A program made the translations under genes and the position numbers. A stretch of 64,000 nucleotides of DNA from Cerioporus squamosus (lineage: Eukaryota; Basidiomycota; Agaricomycetes; Polyporales; Polyporaceae): the NCBI GenBank assembly GCA_022592435.1, contig JABYQS010000172.1:1-64000 (forward strand), in the 5' to 3' direction. The notes beneath the pieces are model-generated. The model searched no databases and was not told the DNA's origin. It worked only from the letters and a program-made list of their open reading frames with translations. This document shows positions 22,801 to 34,550 of the stretch, one piece after another (the first letter of the stretch is position 1; every line of letters begins with the position of its first letter).

Positions 22801-25800
22801 CTGGATACAACTCCTGGGTCAGACCTTGAGGGCGTCTCGTCCGGCGACGTCGAGCCTCCTGAAGATGAAGATCCCGCACCATCTTCAGCGGTAACATATG
22901 TATACGCGTCGAAGCAGCCTGATTCTATGCATATCGACGACGACGGCATCGCTACTCCCAAGGTTGGCAGTCCTGCGGCCAATGGTGATGTACCCCATGA
23001 AGAAGTCCTCGACAATGAGGAGGCTGGCCGACCTGACATCTCTGTGCCGAGTGCAACCCTCGCTGAACACCATGCAGCACCGCTCGAGGAGACAGCGCCC
23101 CCAAGAGAGTCACTGGAAGATACCCCCACCATGCCTGTCGAGGCAGCAGAAGCCCCAGGGCTCCCCTCTGCAAATGTCACGCTGGTTGCTGAAGAAGATA
23201 TCGCGGACGATGAGGTGGAGGAGGATTCGTCAATTCCCTACTACCTTCGACCGTACGCTGTCGCGCCAGTCGAGTGGGACCCTCAGGCGAAGGTGAAACC
23301 GCCCTTGCTCTTGCGAGGGTCGTTGCGGCCGTATCAGCAAGCAGGCTTGGAATGGCTCGCGAGCATACACGCGCGGAATCTGAATGGGATACTAGCTGAC
23401 GAGATGGGCTTAGGGTGCGTGGACCGCTCATCTAGGACACTCTGACAGTACTGACTTACCAGCTGCACTCCAGGAAAACCATCCAGACGATCGCGCTCCT
23501 CGCGCATCTGGCCTGCGACCGTGGTATCTGGGGTCCGCACCTGATCATCGTGCCCACGAGCGTGCTGCTGAACTGGGAGATGGAGTTCAAGAAGTTCTTG
23601 CCTGGCTTCAAGGTGCTCAGCTACCACGGGAACACGAAGCAGCGGAAGGAGTTACGGCAGGGGTGGAACAACAAATACCACTTCAACGCCTGCATCACGT
23701 CGTACACGCTCGCGAGCCGCGACGCACATGTGTTCAAGCGCAAGCGCTGGTACTACATGATCCTCGACGAGGCGCACATGATCAAGAACTTCAAGTCGCA
23801 GCGGTGGAATATCCTCCTCATGTTCCGCTCGTTTCGTCGCCTGCTGCTTACCGGGACCCCGCTGCAGAACAATCTCACGGAGCTCTGGGCGCTCCTGCAA
23901 TTCTTGATGTCTGGCACGGACTTCGCGAACTTGAAGGAGTTTGGCGAATGGTTCGCAAGTACGTTCTCATCGTCTCGTGGGTGTCGAAGTCAACATGCTG
24001 ATGCTTTGCCGTCGTAGATCCTTTGGAGCGGGCTATAGAGATGGGCGCTATCGATGATGAAACACAGCAGCGCGTCTCCAAGCTGCACACCGTCCTGCGC
24101 CCCTACCTGCTCCGGCGTCTGAAGCGCGACGTAGAGAAAGAGCTGCCGCAGAAGTACGAGCACATTGTCATGTGCCCCCTGTCTAAGCGGCAGCGCTTCC
24201 TGTACGACGAATTCATGGCCCGCGCAGAGACGCGCCACGACTTGCAGTCCGGTGTCTACCAGAAGATCGCCAACATCCTCATGCAGCTGCGCAAAGTCGT
24301 CAATCATCCCGATCTATTCGAGGTTCGGCCCATCGTGACGTCTTTCGCCATGCCGCGATCGGCCGTGGCTGACTATGAGATCAAGGAGCTGCTCGTTCGT
24401 CGACGTCTGCTGGCTGAGTCTGATGAAGACAAAGTGAACTTGGGCTTCCTAGGTCTGCGCTTTGTCGGTCTGGTCGGTGCGTCTGAGATCGCTGCCAGAG
24501 AGACTCGGAGGCTCGATGGCACCTTCCATCTCCCTATGATCACCGAGCTCCCTGGTGAGCCTCCTCCTCGAGACACACGGACTATTCCTGGCTTCCGGGC
24601 GTTCAGAGCCTACCAACAACGCGCTTCTGCCATAGCTCGCTGGGCTCATATTGGCTACATCAACCGTCTACGATGTGGGCGATTCCCAGTGTACAGCGCG
24701 GAGACACTGGCGCTGGCACAGCGCTGCTACACTCCGCTGGCCCCTGTAGGAGTACGGACGCAACCGAAACTGTACTTGTCAACTCCTGAACGTGCGCAGA
24801 CTATGGTTCAATCTTACGTCACCAGAGCGGAGTCCGTCGCTCCACTCGTGGACCGGTTCGCCTTCGCCACACCCAGCGTGGTCGCGCGAGACCTTCCTGC
24901 AATCGCTCTTACCAACCTTCCGCCTGATATGTCTGCGTCTTTGCAGGAACCGCAGCTTGATGAGCCACTCCACCGCGCAGCCGTCAAGCTCCAAATCGCG
25001 TTCCCAGACCCGTCCCTGCTGCAGTTCGACTGCGGCAAGCTGCAAGTCCTGGCCAAGCTGCTGCGCGAACGCAAGGCAGGCGGCCATCGCATCCTCATCT
25101 TCACGCAGATGACGCGCATTCTTGACATCCTCGAGATCTTCCTGAACTTCCACGGATACCTCTACTTGCGGCTGGACGGCGCGACGAAGATCGAAGACAG
25201 GCAGTACATCACCGAGCGGTTCAACGCCGACCCGCGTATATTCTGCTTCATCTCGTCTTCCCGGTCAGGAGGCGTCGGTATCAAGTATGTTCAGTGCTCT
25301 TGTCTCTTGGAATGTCGCTTACGTCTGGACTAGCTTGACTGGCGCAGATACCGTCATCTTCTACGATAGCGACTTTAACCCGCAGATGGACCGCCAGTGC
25401 GAGGATCGGTGGGTTTCGATACCTCAATCTCATGGGTGGGCTCTTCGCTGACGCATTCACCTCGACAGGGCGCATCGTATCGGCCAGGTCCGCGATGTCC
25501 ATATCTACCGTTTCATCTCGCAACACACCGTCGAGGAGGCGCTTCTCCGGAAGGCAAACCAGAAGCGCTCGCTCGACGACCTCGTCATCCAGAAGGGCGA
25601 ATTCGACTGGCGGACGCTCTTCACCGATGCAGACGAAGGTGCGCTCACGCGCGCTCTCGGCGAGTTCGAGGACGTCGAGGACGCGCAGGCGGCACAGCTT
25701 GCTGCGCGAGAGGAGCTGCAGTTGGAAGATGAGGATGCGCAGGATTTCGAAGCTGAAGGGACGGCCAGTGCGGATGTTCGCGTCGTGCAACCGGAACGCG

Positions 25801-26054
25801 CCTCCGCGCCGGAGGCTGGGAGAGCGACTGATGTCCCGCTGTCTGGCGGAGACAAGCTCGAACAACCTCAGCACCCACTCGCTGCGGTCGATGAAGCTGG
25901 TGCTGACCGTGATGGCCAAGTTGCAGACAACGACCAGGCTGATGGGGTGCTCGACGACGACGACGAAGAGGAGGGACGCACGGTTGATGACTACATGATT
26001 GATTGGGTGCATCTTGACTCGGAGTTCTTTGGTACTTCAGATTGGAACGTGTGA
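19820..26054 (+). CDS. SWR1: SWR1-type SNF2 helicase, catalytic subunit of the SWR1 chromatin-remodelling complex
   Basis: ATPase that exchanges H2A for H2A.Z in nucleosomes. Start ATG 19820 ([19 protein letters not shown]); exons 19820-20005, 20052-20108, 21219-21254, 21309 onward. The HSA domain contains [20 protein letters not shown] and [14 protein letters not shown]; after an intron (22370-22428) come [16 protein letters not shown], a long acidic stretch, then the helicase: Walker A DEMGLG-KTIQTIA, DEAH box [24 protein letters not shown], and C-terminal [17 protein letters not shown] and [14 protein letters not shown], diagnostic of SWR1. The insert between the lobes is as expected for the INO80/SWR1 class. 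Intron 2 (20109-21218) is 1,110 nt. The frame breaks between VERPD and SKVVDGRE near 22,196-22,222 and needs one extra base. Such a conserved gene makes a sequence error likely. Confidence 0.93.
20109..21218 (+). other. Unusually long SWR1 intron 2
   Basis: GTATGT at 20109 to CTCAG at 21218 joins LLTYDPK to [12 protein letters not shown] in phase 0. At 1,110 nt it is about twenty times the length of neighbouring introns. It holds a 136-codon frame (20456-20866) without a recognised domain. I saw no terminal repeats. Confidence 0.7.
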
Positions 26055-26824
26055 TGTGTACGCTTTTTGTTTCCTGCGTTTGTAACTTGCTGACTGCTTG
26101 GTTGTATTAATACGCTTGCTGCTCTGTTTATGTAGCCTTCCGAGGGCTGACTGATCTGGGCTGATGGTCACTGGGCTGATGGTCGTGCGGTGTAAAGCCG
26201 CCCTCTCCGATGGTTTAGTGCAATAGCAAACGAACGTCCTTCGAATCTCGCCGTCTCAGTCAATTGTTGGTGGCGTTCTTTGACTTCTGTCCTGGTTTGT
26301 ATCACGTTCGCTCTACTTATAGCCGCAGTGTGTCGACTTGTGCATGCGCTGTCCACGACTGTACATCGCGTTGGCTTTCTCTGGCGTCGGCCGGTCTTGA
26401 ATCCTCGTCCAGATGTCGTTTTTATTTGGCAACCATACACGTACGCCCGTATTGTTGCCGTATTGACAAGTTCCGCGGCTCCTGTCTGACGGCGACGCTC
26501 TCAGAGTTTGATCCAGGATACCACCACGTGGTATTCCGTCCACCACGCAGCTGTAGCATGGCGGGCCTTCCTTGTTGTACCGGTGCAAGGCATCGGTTGG
26601 AGGGTGCTTCCGGTACGCTTCACCGTGCACGAGGGGTAGTAAGGTCCCGCATCGTTGCGAAGGTCACTAACACTCGACATCATATTGGCTCTGAACCGTA
26701 GGCTCGAGCCGTGCTCTTGAACCGAGTACTCGTACATCGTGAGGTTACATCTCCTCGCTACCTGTAGGTTTTATCATGAGAATTTAAGACACAGAGCAAA
26801 AAAAGACAAGACGTACCGATGATC
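26055..26824. other. Intergenic between convergent SWR1 and gene C
   Basis: Shared 3' flanking region. A T-rich stretch follows the SWR1 stop. No gene seen. Confidence 0.5.
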
Positions 26825-27424
26825 TTATGCCCCAGGGTTAGTGGCCGGGGTTGAAGGTGTGTCCGACGAGTCCGGTTTCAGACGCGTCTCGCACGCCAAC
26901 CGTCTCCGCGAGCAGAGATCGCATGGTATTCCGCCCTGGCACTTCTTGCGGGCCTCGTAACATTGACGGCACTGGATAAGCAATCCGTCGTGTCAGCCAT
27001 ACAGGGTGAATGTAGCCTGGGCAATAGCAGACACGTACAGCAGGCTTCGGCTTCGAGCTTGCGTCGGAGAGGGGCTTGCCGGGTTGGGAAACTGGAGGTG
27101 GAGGGCATCGGATGTAGTCCCACTGAGGGGAGGCTGTTTAAAAAGAGGGAGCGTGGCGTCGCCGTCTGCGCAAACCAACCAGGTCCATCGCTCGGTTGAT
27201 AACGGCAGTTGTGCAGGAAGCTATACTGTGTTGCACATACCGTTGCTCAGTGAGAAAGCATGCCCGCCAGCCTCCATGGGGATTCTGGTGGAGCCTCCGT
27301 CCGGGTACTCGACGACGCAGTAGGCAGTGGTCGGCGGAAGCGAGACGTCGATCTCCGCGCCGTCCGGCATGTCTTGCAAGACGGACCGTAGCAGATGCTC
27401 GCGAAGGCCGTTCGCATAGTTCAT
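26825..27424 (-). CDS. Cluster family gene C: small protein with complete C-terminal Zn2Cys6 cluster
   Basis: Three exons. Exon 1 (27424-27241) encodes MNYANGLREHLLRSVLQ and the shared strand-rich module TTAYCVVEYPDGGST, with the family's phase-1 intron after SLSN. Exon 2 (from about 27158) is DGDATLPLFKQPPLSG and a Ser/Pro linker. A phase-0 intron (GTGTCT...TCCAG, 63 nt) sits immediately before exon 3, which starts CRQCYEARKKCQGGIPCDLC and completes with SRRRLAC: spacing C-x2-C-x6-C-x5-C-x2-C-x6-C with Pro before Cys4, the canonical fungal binuclear zinc cluster. Stop at 26825-26827. About 140 residues, with the cluster at the C-terminus and no room for the usual fungal transcription-factor domain. 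Likely binds DNA; targets unknown. Confidence 0.75.
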
Positions 27425-27929
27425 GGCTGTCAACGTGGCCTCTGGACGAGGAAAGACCAGCGTATGCTAGAGTTTAGAGACTGGGAGGAGGCAGCAGGTC
27501 TGCGAGGCCTCCTCTATATGTGGAATAGGCTTGCTGGCGCCACTTGGGCCACATGCAAGAGAGGGAGTGTTTCCCGGCCACCCCAGGACAAGGATACTAG
27601 GATTCTCACGGATTGACATCGAAGACCAAGGCGTGGATCAGACAAATGTCCGGAAGCACGCCTTACAGTATTGCATCGAATAACCCATGGATTACAGATA
27701 GAGAGACTTGGGAGGGCGTGCTCATCGCGCGCTGTAATATACTACGCCGACGGGCCCAGCGAGGAGCGCGGGGTTGCGGTTCAGCAGTCCGGGAAGCGTT
27801 GAAACTGAGAATCGGATGGCCCGCCACCCTCCCCGGTGTCCGCCTCGAAGGTAGAGAGCGGATACTCAGTGGGCGCATGGGAGGATGTGGTATAGTCCAC
27901 TGCATCGCAAACGCGATCCGCGCCTCCTG

Positions 27930-28688
27930 TCAATCTGTTAGCTCCGCACTATCATTGAGAAGTTGTGAGAGCGCCTGACCGCGCGAGAAGCTTCCTGAGG
28001 CGGAGGACTCGAGACCGTGCGGCATCATGGCGTTGTTCGGGGTAGCACCGAAGGCATGGCCATTGGGAAGTCCACCATAGGACTCGTATGTGGACGCGTC
28101 GTTGCATCCGTAGACCTCATGGCCTTGGTGTGCATAGTGAGGGCTCTGGAAACATGAACAAGAGTGGCATCGGTAAGCCGTTGATGCACACACATAGCAG
28201 GAAGGACTGTACACACACCTCATAGAGCTCTGTGGCCGGCTCGTTGTTATGCGGGTCGGACGGAGCGCTGGTGTAAGACCCGAAGTTGTCGTGGGTAACA
28301 TCCGGCGCCCCTTTCGCGCTGGTGGACTGAGCAGGTGTCTGCGTGTTTGCGGCGTGGAGGGAGTCCGTGGAAGTGAACGGTACGCGCTCAGCGGGGAAGA
28401 TTGGGCGGACATGTTCTGCCGGCAAGTACATCAGGATCGACATGTCTCCGAGACAAGGACCGCGTCGGACGTCATGCACTCACCCATCGTCAAAGTGACG
28501 ACACACGCTGGAAGAGTAACCTGCGCGCGTTCGGTCGTCCCGTCTGCATACTGCGTTGTGAGCGCGCCGACGCGGGCGGGGTAGAGCACGCTGATGCCGA
28601 TGGGCCGTCGCCCGGACTCGGGCGATGTTGGGTCACCCGCAAGTGCGCCACGGATGAGGGCTTCGTGCAGTCCGTTCAACCAGGACAT
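27930..28688 (-). CDS. Cluster family gene D: module kept, zinc cluster absent
   Basis: Exon 1 (28688-28484) encodes MSWLNGLHEALIRGALAGD, then ISVLYPARVGALTTQYADGT and LPACVVTLTM, closely similar to gene A. A 68-nt intron (GTGAGT...GGCAG, phase 1) leads to EHVRPIFPAERVPF and a Ser/Thr/Asn-rich linker; a phase-0 intron (GTGTGT...TCCAG) leads to SPHYAHQGHEVYGC and a Gly/Asn/Ser-rich tail ending LNDSAELTD. The introns sit in the family positions, but only one Cys remains where C and F carry six. The protein is about 210 residues. Function unknown; it could act through the N-terminal module alone. Confidence 0.7.
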
Positions 28689-29145
28689 GCTGATGGCTGG
28701 ATAGCGGTAGACCAAGCTGCAGAACGTTGGGGAGGTGCGTGAGGCTCAGCATGATGAAAGTTGGCGGCTTTTGTAGCGTCATGCTGCGAGCGCCGCCGTC
28801 CGAAAGGGGGACGGTGTTCGTCAGAATGGGGCGTGTGAATCCCGGAATAAGGTCAAAGGCGGCGCACCCAGTTTGTTCCGACCCTGGGTCTGTCCTACGG
28901 CAAAGTTCAACGCAGCATCCGATACTGTACTCACCGCCGTTGGCCCTCTGAGAGGCTCGCAAGGTGACCACAAAACGAAGTGTATCAAAGAGAGAATCGC
29001 CGGAGCGAAGGTGAGGTACATAGATGAGTACTGGAGTCGCACACAATTGATCATTGGCGACGTTCACTCTCTCGACCTTGTTCAGTATCAAATAACGCAG
29101 CCTGGAGAGTAAGTAGTGCTCACCAACACCAAGTCGCGCTAAGTC

Positions 29146-29749
29146 CTAGAGCCCGCCGACCCCCGCATCTCCTGCCGGAGTGAGGTCTTCGGCATCCATA
29201 TTCGTGGTGTCTGGCCAATGACAAGGGGTATCGGTCTCTCTGGCACCGTGTTCAATGAATTGCTGGCACGGGTGGTCGCCTTTGGGACCATATCTATCGT
29301 GGGCGCAACCCTCGCGCTGGCAAGATGGCGGGATCAGTTTCAACACCAGAAGAAGAGAGCACACCAAGTCAAGGACTCACAATCGCTCCGATGGAAAGAT
29401 TCTCTGGCGGCAGCGCTGTCTGCAGGGGGACGTTTGCGTATCGCTGAGCATGGTCCGTTTGTGCATGCTCAGACGTCTGCACATCGACTGTCATGTTCTA
29501 GGTTAGCAGATACGCACATGCGCATCCCTTTGGATAAAAAATAGGTCAGTAGTACTACGCACCGGGAAATAGTATATTCCAGGCGGGCAGATCGACCACC
29601 TTTGTCTCCGAGCTGCCATCGCTATAGCGCAGAGTGACCTGCGCATTGTCGGCAGGAAAGTAGATGTGGGTCGTAAAGACGGGTGAGTCGCTGAAATACG
29701 GGCCGTCTGCTGGAGCCGTCGAGCGAATATCTGGGTGAGAGGAAGTCAT
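29146..29749 (-). CDS. Cluster family gene E: eroded zinc cluster
   Basis: Exon 1 (29749-29563) encodes MTSSHPDIRSTAPADGP, then the module THIYFPADNAQVTLRYSDGS and DLPAWNILFP, with the phase-1 intron (GTGCGT...GACAG). Exon 2 reads VDVQTSEHAQTDHAQRYANV up to a phase-0 GTGAGT. Exon 3 reads REGCAHDRYGPKGDHPCQQF; by alignment to C and F the first, third and fifth cysteines are Arg, Pro and Phe, leaving three Cys and several His. The first change is a cag|TGC to cag|CGC shift just after the splice site. About 165 residues. Reading frame is intact, so the protein may be made but probably cannot hold a normal binuclear cluster. Confidence 0.65.
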
Positions 29750-30698
29750 CGCTGGCGAGTCAGGGATGAGATATCCGGATAGATCCCTGCTTTCATGCGT
29801 TTGCAGCGGGTCTTATGGGGGGAGCGGCGGTATACTCAAGCGGCTCCGAAACAGCGGCATGCAGAATAACCAAAGATACCGAATCCGGAGCGCCGCTCGG
29901 TGTCTGATCAGCCGCGTGTTAGGAACTTGCCTCTTTCGAGAGCGGCGCTGGGTGAGCCGACAATTCGAGAGCTCTTCGGGAGCTATTGTAGCCCTCCAGG
30001 CCTAGAGGTCAGAAGAAGGGTGTCAGAAATTATACTATGACGAGGGGCGGCCGTCGGAGACTACTGACTTGGTGGATCACTCGACGGTGACGCTACGACT
30101 CGGAGCATTTGAGTATCAGAGCACGTTGAGTGCCGCCATGCAACGTCCATACACTGCAACGGACACATCCTTTCCGCCCTGCTGAAATCCTGGCAAAATG
30201 GTAACGTTGCTTGATTCCGCCAGGTGGGATATTTTACGTTTATGAGACGATAAGCCTCCAAGGAAAGTCTCGTTTAGGGAGGTTTGGAAGGCTTGTAGAC
30301 CTATTGTGGCAAGTGTAAGGGGGTTACGTGTAATGTTTTAGAGATAGCAAAACTCTTACTTTCGGCAATCCAATTTCTATGCCTTTACTAACCCCGGAAA
30401 GGATGCTTTCTTTGCAGTGATACACCACGGGAGTCGCAGCCTCTATGCACCGAGCAGGCTTTTGTCGACGAGCGCATTTCGAGGTTCAAGACAAGAGAGC
30501 GCGGCAATTGCCGATCGCATTGCATGCGTATGGGAACCTCGCCAGCGCCGCGCATCGCATGTCCCCTGCTTGCAAGGCGGCGACGATGAGCCTCCCCCGC
30601 TCAAGTCGCCGACGCCTCCTCTCTCATCATGTCGTTTCCCGCACATCCTACAAGTAAACAACACCGACTTCCTGGGCCACTGTTCACCAGCGATCTCC
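29750..30698. other. Shared upstream region of divergent genes E and F
   Basis: About 950 bases between divergently transcribed E (minus) and F (plus), so it probably holds both promoters. No coding frame supported. Confidence 0.5.
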
Positions 30699-31362
30699 AT
30701 GGCCGCCAACCCCTGGTGCAACGCCGTGAAACAGGCGATAGTACGGATCACCCAGCAACAGACGGGTCAGCACACAAGGATGAACAGCAAGCCTCTCTCT
30801 GTCGCTCTAGAGCTCGAGGATGCGCTCGCGTTGTCTGAGCACCAGTCGTCCTCCTCCCCGGAGCCTGTCATGGCGATGGAGTATCTGCACGCAGAGCGAG
30901 CCATCCCTGTCCCTGTGGACATCGGTGAGTACCCGGAGTATACCCCTCTTCCTGCATTACAGGGACTTATTGGCGTATGATTAGCGTCGATGGACGATGG
31001 CAGCGTCCCCATGGGCACTACCTCCTTCCAGGTGTCGTTCCCGGCTACCATGCCGCAGGACCCTCCGGGCCAGAGTTCGGGCTACACCGCTCGTTTCGCT
31101 CCTGATGCACTTTCCGGGAGCACCGGTACCCCTCGTAAATGGGGGACTCGCCGCGCCCGTGGTATGGGACTCAAGCCAGTGGTGCGTGACCTTTTGCAGT
31201 CATCTTCCTCACATACTACTTGAAGCTCACGATGCCCGTCAGTGCGTCCGGTGCCACAAGATGAAGAAGAGATGCGAAGGGATCTTCCCCTGCAAGTCGT
31301 GCAGGGCCAAGAGCGAGACGTGCGTCGAGCGCGTGGGCAAGAGGAAGAAGAAGGAGGCCTGA
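30699..31362 (+). CDS. Cluster family gene F: small protein with complete C-terminal Zn2Cys6 cluster
   Basis: Exons 30699-30924, 30985-31181 and 31243-31362, 180 residues. Start MAANPWCNAVKQAIVRITQQ; exon 1 ends PVPVDI at a phase-1 GTGAGT as in the other members, although the YPAR-type strand is poorly kept. Exon 2 begins ASMDDGSVPMGTTSFQVSFP and ends in a basic stretch (RKWGTRRARGMGLKPV). The phase-0 intron (31182-31242) directly precedes CVRCHKMKKRCEGIFPCKSC and RAKSETC, spacing 2-6-5-2-6, followed by a basic tail (VGKRKKKEA) that could serve as nuclear localisation signal. DNA binding is inferred from the cluster. A second open frame overlaps exon 2 and reads into exon 3 without splicing, so intron retention would give an alternative protein. 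Confidence 0.75.
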
Positions 31363-32501
31363 GGGCCGGGGGACGGCGGATTCGACGCCGGTGGAGCTGT
31401 CCGATCCGTGCGTACCATCTCGCAGTCTGGCGTGGACTCCCCCGCTCACGCGCCCTCCTACTTACACTCTAGAGTCCAATTGTACGAGAGAGACATGACC
31501 GTTCCTTGCACCTTGCTCGTCCCGGCCGCCTGCCCAACAGCGCCCATCAGAGTTGCACAGTACTTACTCCAGACTCATACGTTTCAAAGTCCAGACTATA
31601 TCACCTTTGTCTACGTCTGTCTGCGTTCCGTTCGGCGTAGCGCTCTCAGGAGAAGTGCGGTGTGCAGGGGCACTGTGCACGCATGGCGGTCCCCGTCGAC
31701 TGCGCAGACTGTTCCCTCGTGTAGTCAAGCTGTCCAAGGGCCCACCATTCCCCTCCAGCGTGCTCGAGGACCACGTGTAGACGGACCGTCCCCGCGGCAC
31801 TCACTCCTCAGACGCGGTATACGCCGAGAGGCTTCGATAGCGTGCGGTTGACGTAGAAAGTCTATGTAAGTGCCGGACCAGCAGGCTTGACAATAAATAT
31901 TCTGGCGTCCCTGGCGTCCCCGGCAAGCCCGACGCCTCAAGATCAACATGGGCCGGAGGGTGCCCACAAACCTACATGGTGGGAAGAGAAAGTGAGACGG
32001 CAGTGATATAGTAAGCTCGATAGATAAGTGCACCTGTGCGAGGATCCTAGTCATGAGCTGCGCCGCCGTCGAAAGGGCAAACTGCGCAAACTCAATATCG
32101 TGAGCAGACACGTCTAGACGCACTCATCTTCGGCGGACTAGTAGTATTCACTGAAACTCACCACGATCTAATGCTCGCAACCTGACACATCACACCCCAA
32201 GCACTCAGAATCCGATATAACAGGATGACCATTCATCCTCTCCAGGCCAAACTACTCGTACAAAGAGATCATCTACGACGCGCGTGCAGAGGTGAGGGGG
32301 GGGGAGCGGGAGCGAATGGGTGGCTATATCCAGGGAATGACATTACACGAGAGCGAAATAAAGATGACACACACAACGACAACATGTCCATGTCGTGACA
32401 ACGCAAGGCGCGAGCGGGCGGCCCTCACCCTCAGTCACAGTGTGAACCGAGGCTCAGGGCCCAAGGCTCAACCGCAGACCGCGTGCTCAGATCGGACCAA
32501 C
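31363..32501. other. Intergenic, no gene seen
   Basis: About 1.1 kb between gene F and the stop of the S8 protease. No supported gene, RNA or repeat. Confidence 0.4.
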
Positions 32502-34248
32502 TCACGCGGAGGTCGCGTTGTTGAAAATGAGCAGGTTCGGCGTGCCCGAGGGCAGCTCGTCGATGAGCGCGTCCTCCGTCGAGAGCGCGAGGAGCGCGAC
32601 CTTGAGCTGCTTGGGCGTGAGCGTCGGGGGCACGGGGGCGACCGTGGACTCCTCGACGAGCGCGGGTGGTGGGAGGAACGTCGACGCCCACGAGGGCATC
32701 ACGGAGTACGCGAGCGCATACACGCCTGAGATCGTCGACGCGGAGAACGCCTGTTCGGTCATGGCCGCGGGGACGAGGTCGGGCACGACCTTGGGGTTGA
32801 ACGTGGCCGAGGGGTAGAGCGAGAGCAGGTACGCGAGGAGACCGGCGGTGTGGGGCGACGCCATCGACGTGCCAGACATGGTCGTGACCGCGTTCTTGCT
32901 GCCAATGTAGGTGGACATGATGTTGAGACCGGGCGCGAAGACGTCGACGCAAGGGCCGTGGTTGGAGAAGTATGCGCGCTCGTCACCAAGCGTAGAAGCG
33001 CCGACGGTGACGGCCTTCTCGGCAGCGGCGGGCGAGTTGTTGCACGCGTCGCGGTTGTCGTTGCCGGCAGCGACGGCGAAGTGCATACCAGCGTCGACAG
33101 CGCGGTTGACCGTGTCATCGAGCGCGCGCGACTTGCCACCGCCAAGTGACATATTCGCGACGGAGCCCTTGTGTGCGGTCTTGCCAGTCTTCCTGAACTC
33201 CTCGCGCGCAGCAGCGTCCTTCGCAGCAGCCTGCTGTGCAGCCCAGACAACACCACCGACGACGTCGCTCATGGTGCCGCTGCCGTTGCTGCCGAGCACC
33301 TTGACGGCGATAACATTCGCAGCCTTGGCGACACCGTACTTGCGGGACGCGATCGTGCCCGCACAGTGCGTGCCGTGACCGTTGCCATCCTCATCGACAT
33401 CGTTGGCGGGAATCGTCTTGCCCCAGGACGCGCGGCCCTCGAACTCAACGTGGTCGACGTTGATGCCGGTATCGATAACGTAAACATCGACGCCAGACCC
33501 TCCGTCGGTGTCGTACTCGTACTTGGTGAAGGTGCCGAAGGTGAGCTTGTTACGATGGCTGATACGAGCCAGACCCTAAGAACGAGAAAGCATGAGCATA
33601 CGTGTACCCTCGAACTGGATAGAGCTTGTTCTCGCTACGGATGGCGTCATCGCGATGAGCACGCAACGCGTCGCATCCCCCTCACGATAACGCGGGTGAA
33701 CAGAATGAGGAAACGCCACCATACGGAGGGGGCGGGATACGGATGGCAGACCGCCGCACAGAGCAGCCGAGATACTGTATCGTGTGACTCGGACTCACCC
33801 AAGGAGCGCCCTTCTGCGTGGCATGCTTCTCGACCTCGAACTCGTCGTACCGCTCGACCTCGAGCGTACGGACAATCTGGTCGCGCTCGACGTACTCGAC
33901 CTCCGGCATCATGCGGATCTGGTCGAGGGTGCCAGCAGAGAACCTGCCGGCGTAGCCCTTGACGTGCCCGTCGTAGACGTGCGTGAGGCCTGCGAACGCG
34001 TCCGCCTCAGGGTCGGCGGAGTGAGTGGTCTGGAGGAAGTTCATGTGGTTCGCCATGAGTGCGGGGGCGATGCCGTCCTTGAGCATGACGATGTACGAGT
34101 TGTTGACGGTCCCGTGCGGGTGCTCGTCGGCATGCAACGGCGCGAGGGTCATGCCCGCGACATTGCGGGGCGCGCCGTACGACGTCGAGAGGGGCTTGGC
34201 CGACGCCAGCGAGACGGCGAGAAGGGTGACAACGAGCAGGCGGGCCAT
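32502..34248 (-). CDS. Secreted subtilisin-like serine protease (S8A, proteinase K/cuticle-protease type)
   Basis: Exon 1 34248-33799 and exon 2 33575-32502, phase-0 intron of 223 nt, 507 residues. Signal peptide MARLLVVTLLAVSLASA; I9 propeptide inhibitor NNSYIVMLKDGIAPALMANH through MMPEVEYVERD; mature domain with the catalytic Asp in VYVIDTGINVDHVEF, His in GNGHGTHCAGT and Ser in TMSGTSMASPHTAG, plus the oxyanion region HFAVAAGND. The C-terminus carries about 80 extra residues beyond the catalytic domain, Pro/Thr-rich, ending LLIFNNATSA. All catalytic residues are present. It digests extracellular protein for nitrogen supply in this family. A decayed relative lies at 18.7-19.2 kb. Confidence 0.9.
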
Positions 34249-34550
34249 CGTCGTCGTCGTCGTGGAGGGAGAGGAGGAGGTCCCGGGTACCGCATTCGGT
34301 CTCCGTTATCAGGCTGCGGGGTATGTTTGCGTTTGTTTGCAAGGTGGCTGCAGCTCGTCCTCAGTCCAAGTGCCGCAGTGCATGAGGTACTTCCTCAGTA
34401 CACCTCATGGGGAAACCGTGGAACGAAGCAGGTATACTTATCTTCCACAAGCAGATCCCTGCGCTCACGAAGGGAACAAGAGTAAGGAGCAGTACACTGA
34501 CCGCGACCCGGGAGAATACGGAATACTGGCAAAAGATTAACACATCACAA

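Noticed and set aside
32759..33378. Large plus-strand and alternate minus-strand frames over the S8 protease
   Set aside because: They are GC-rich shadows of the protease, whose catalytic motifs fix the true frame.
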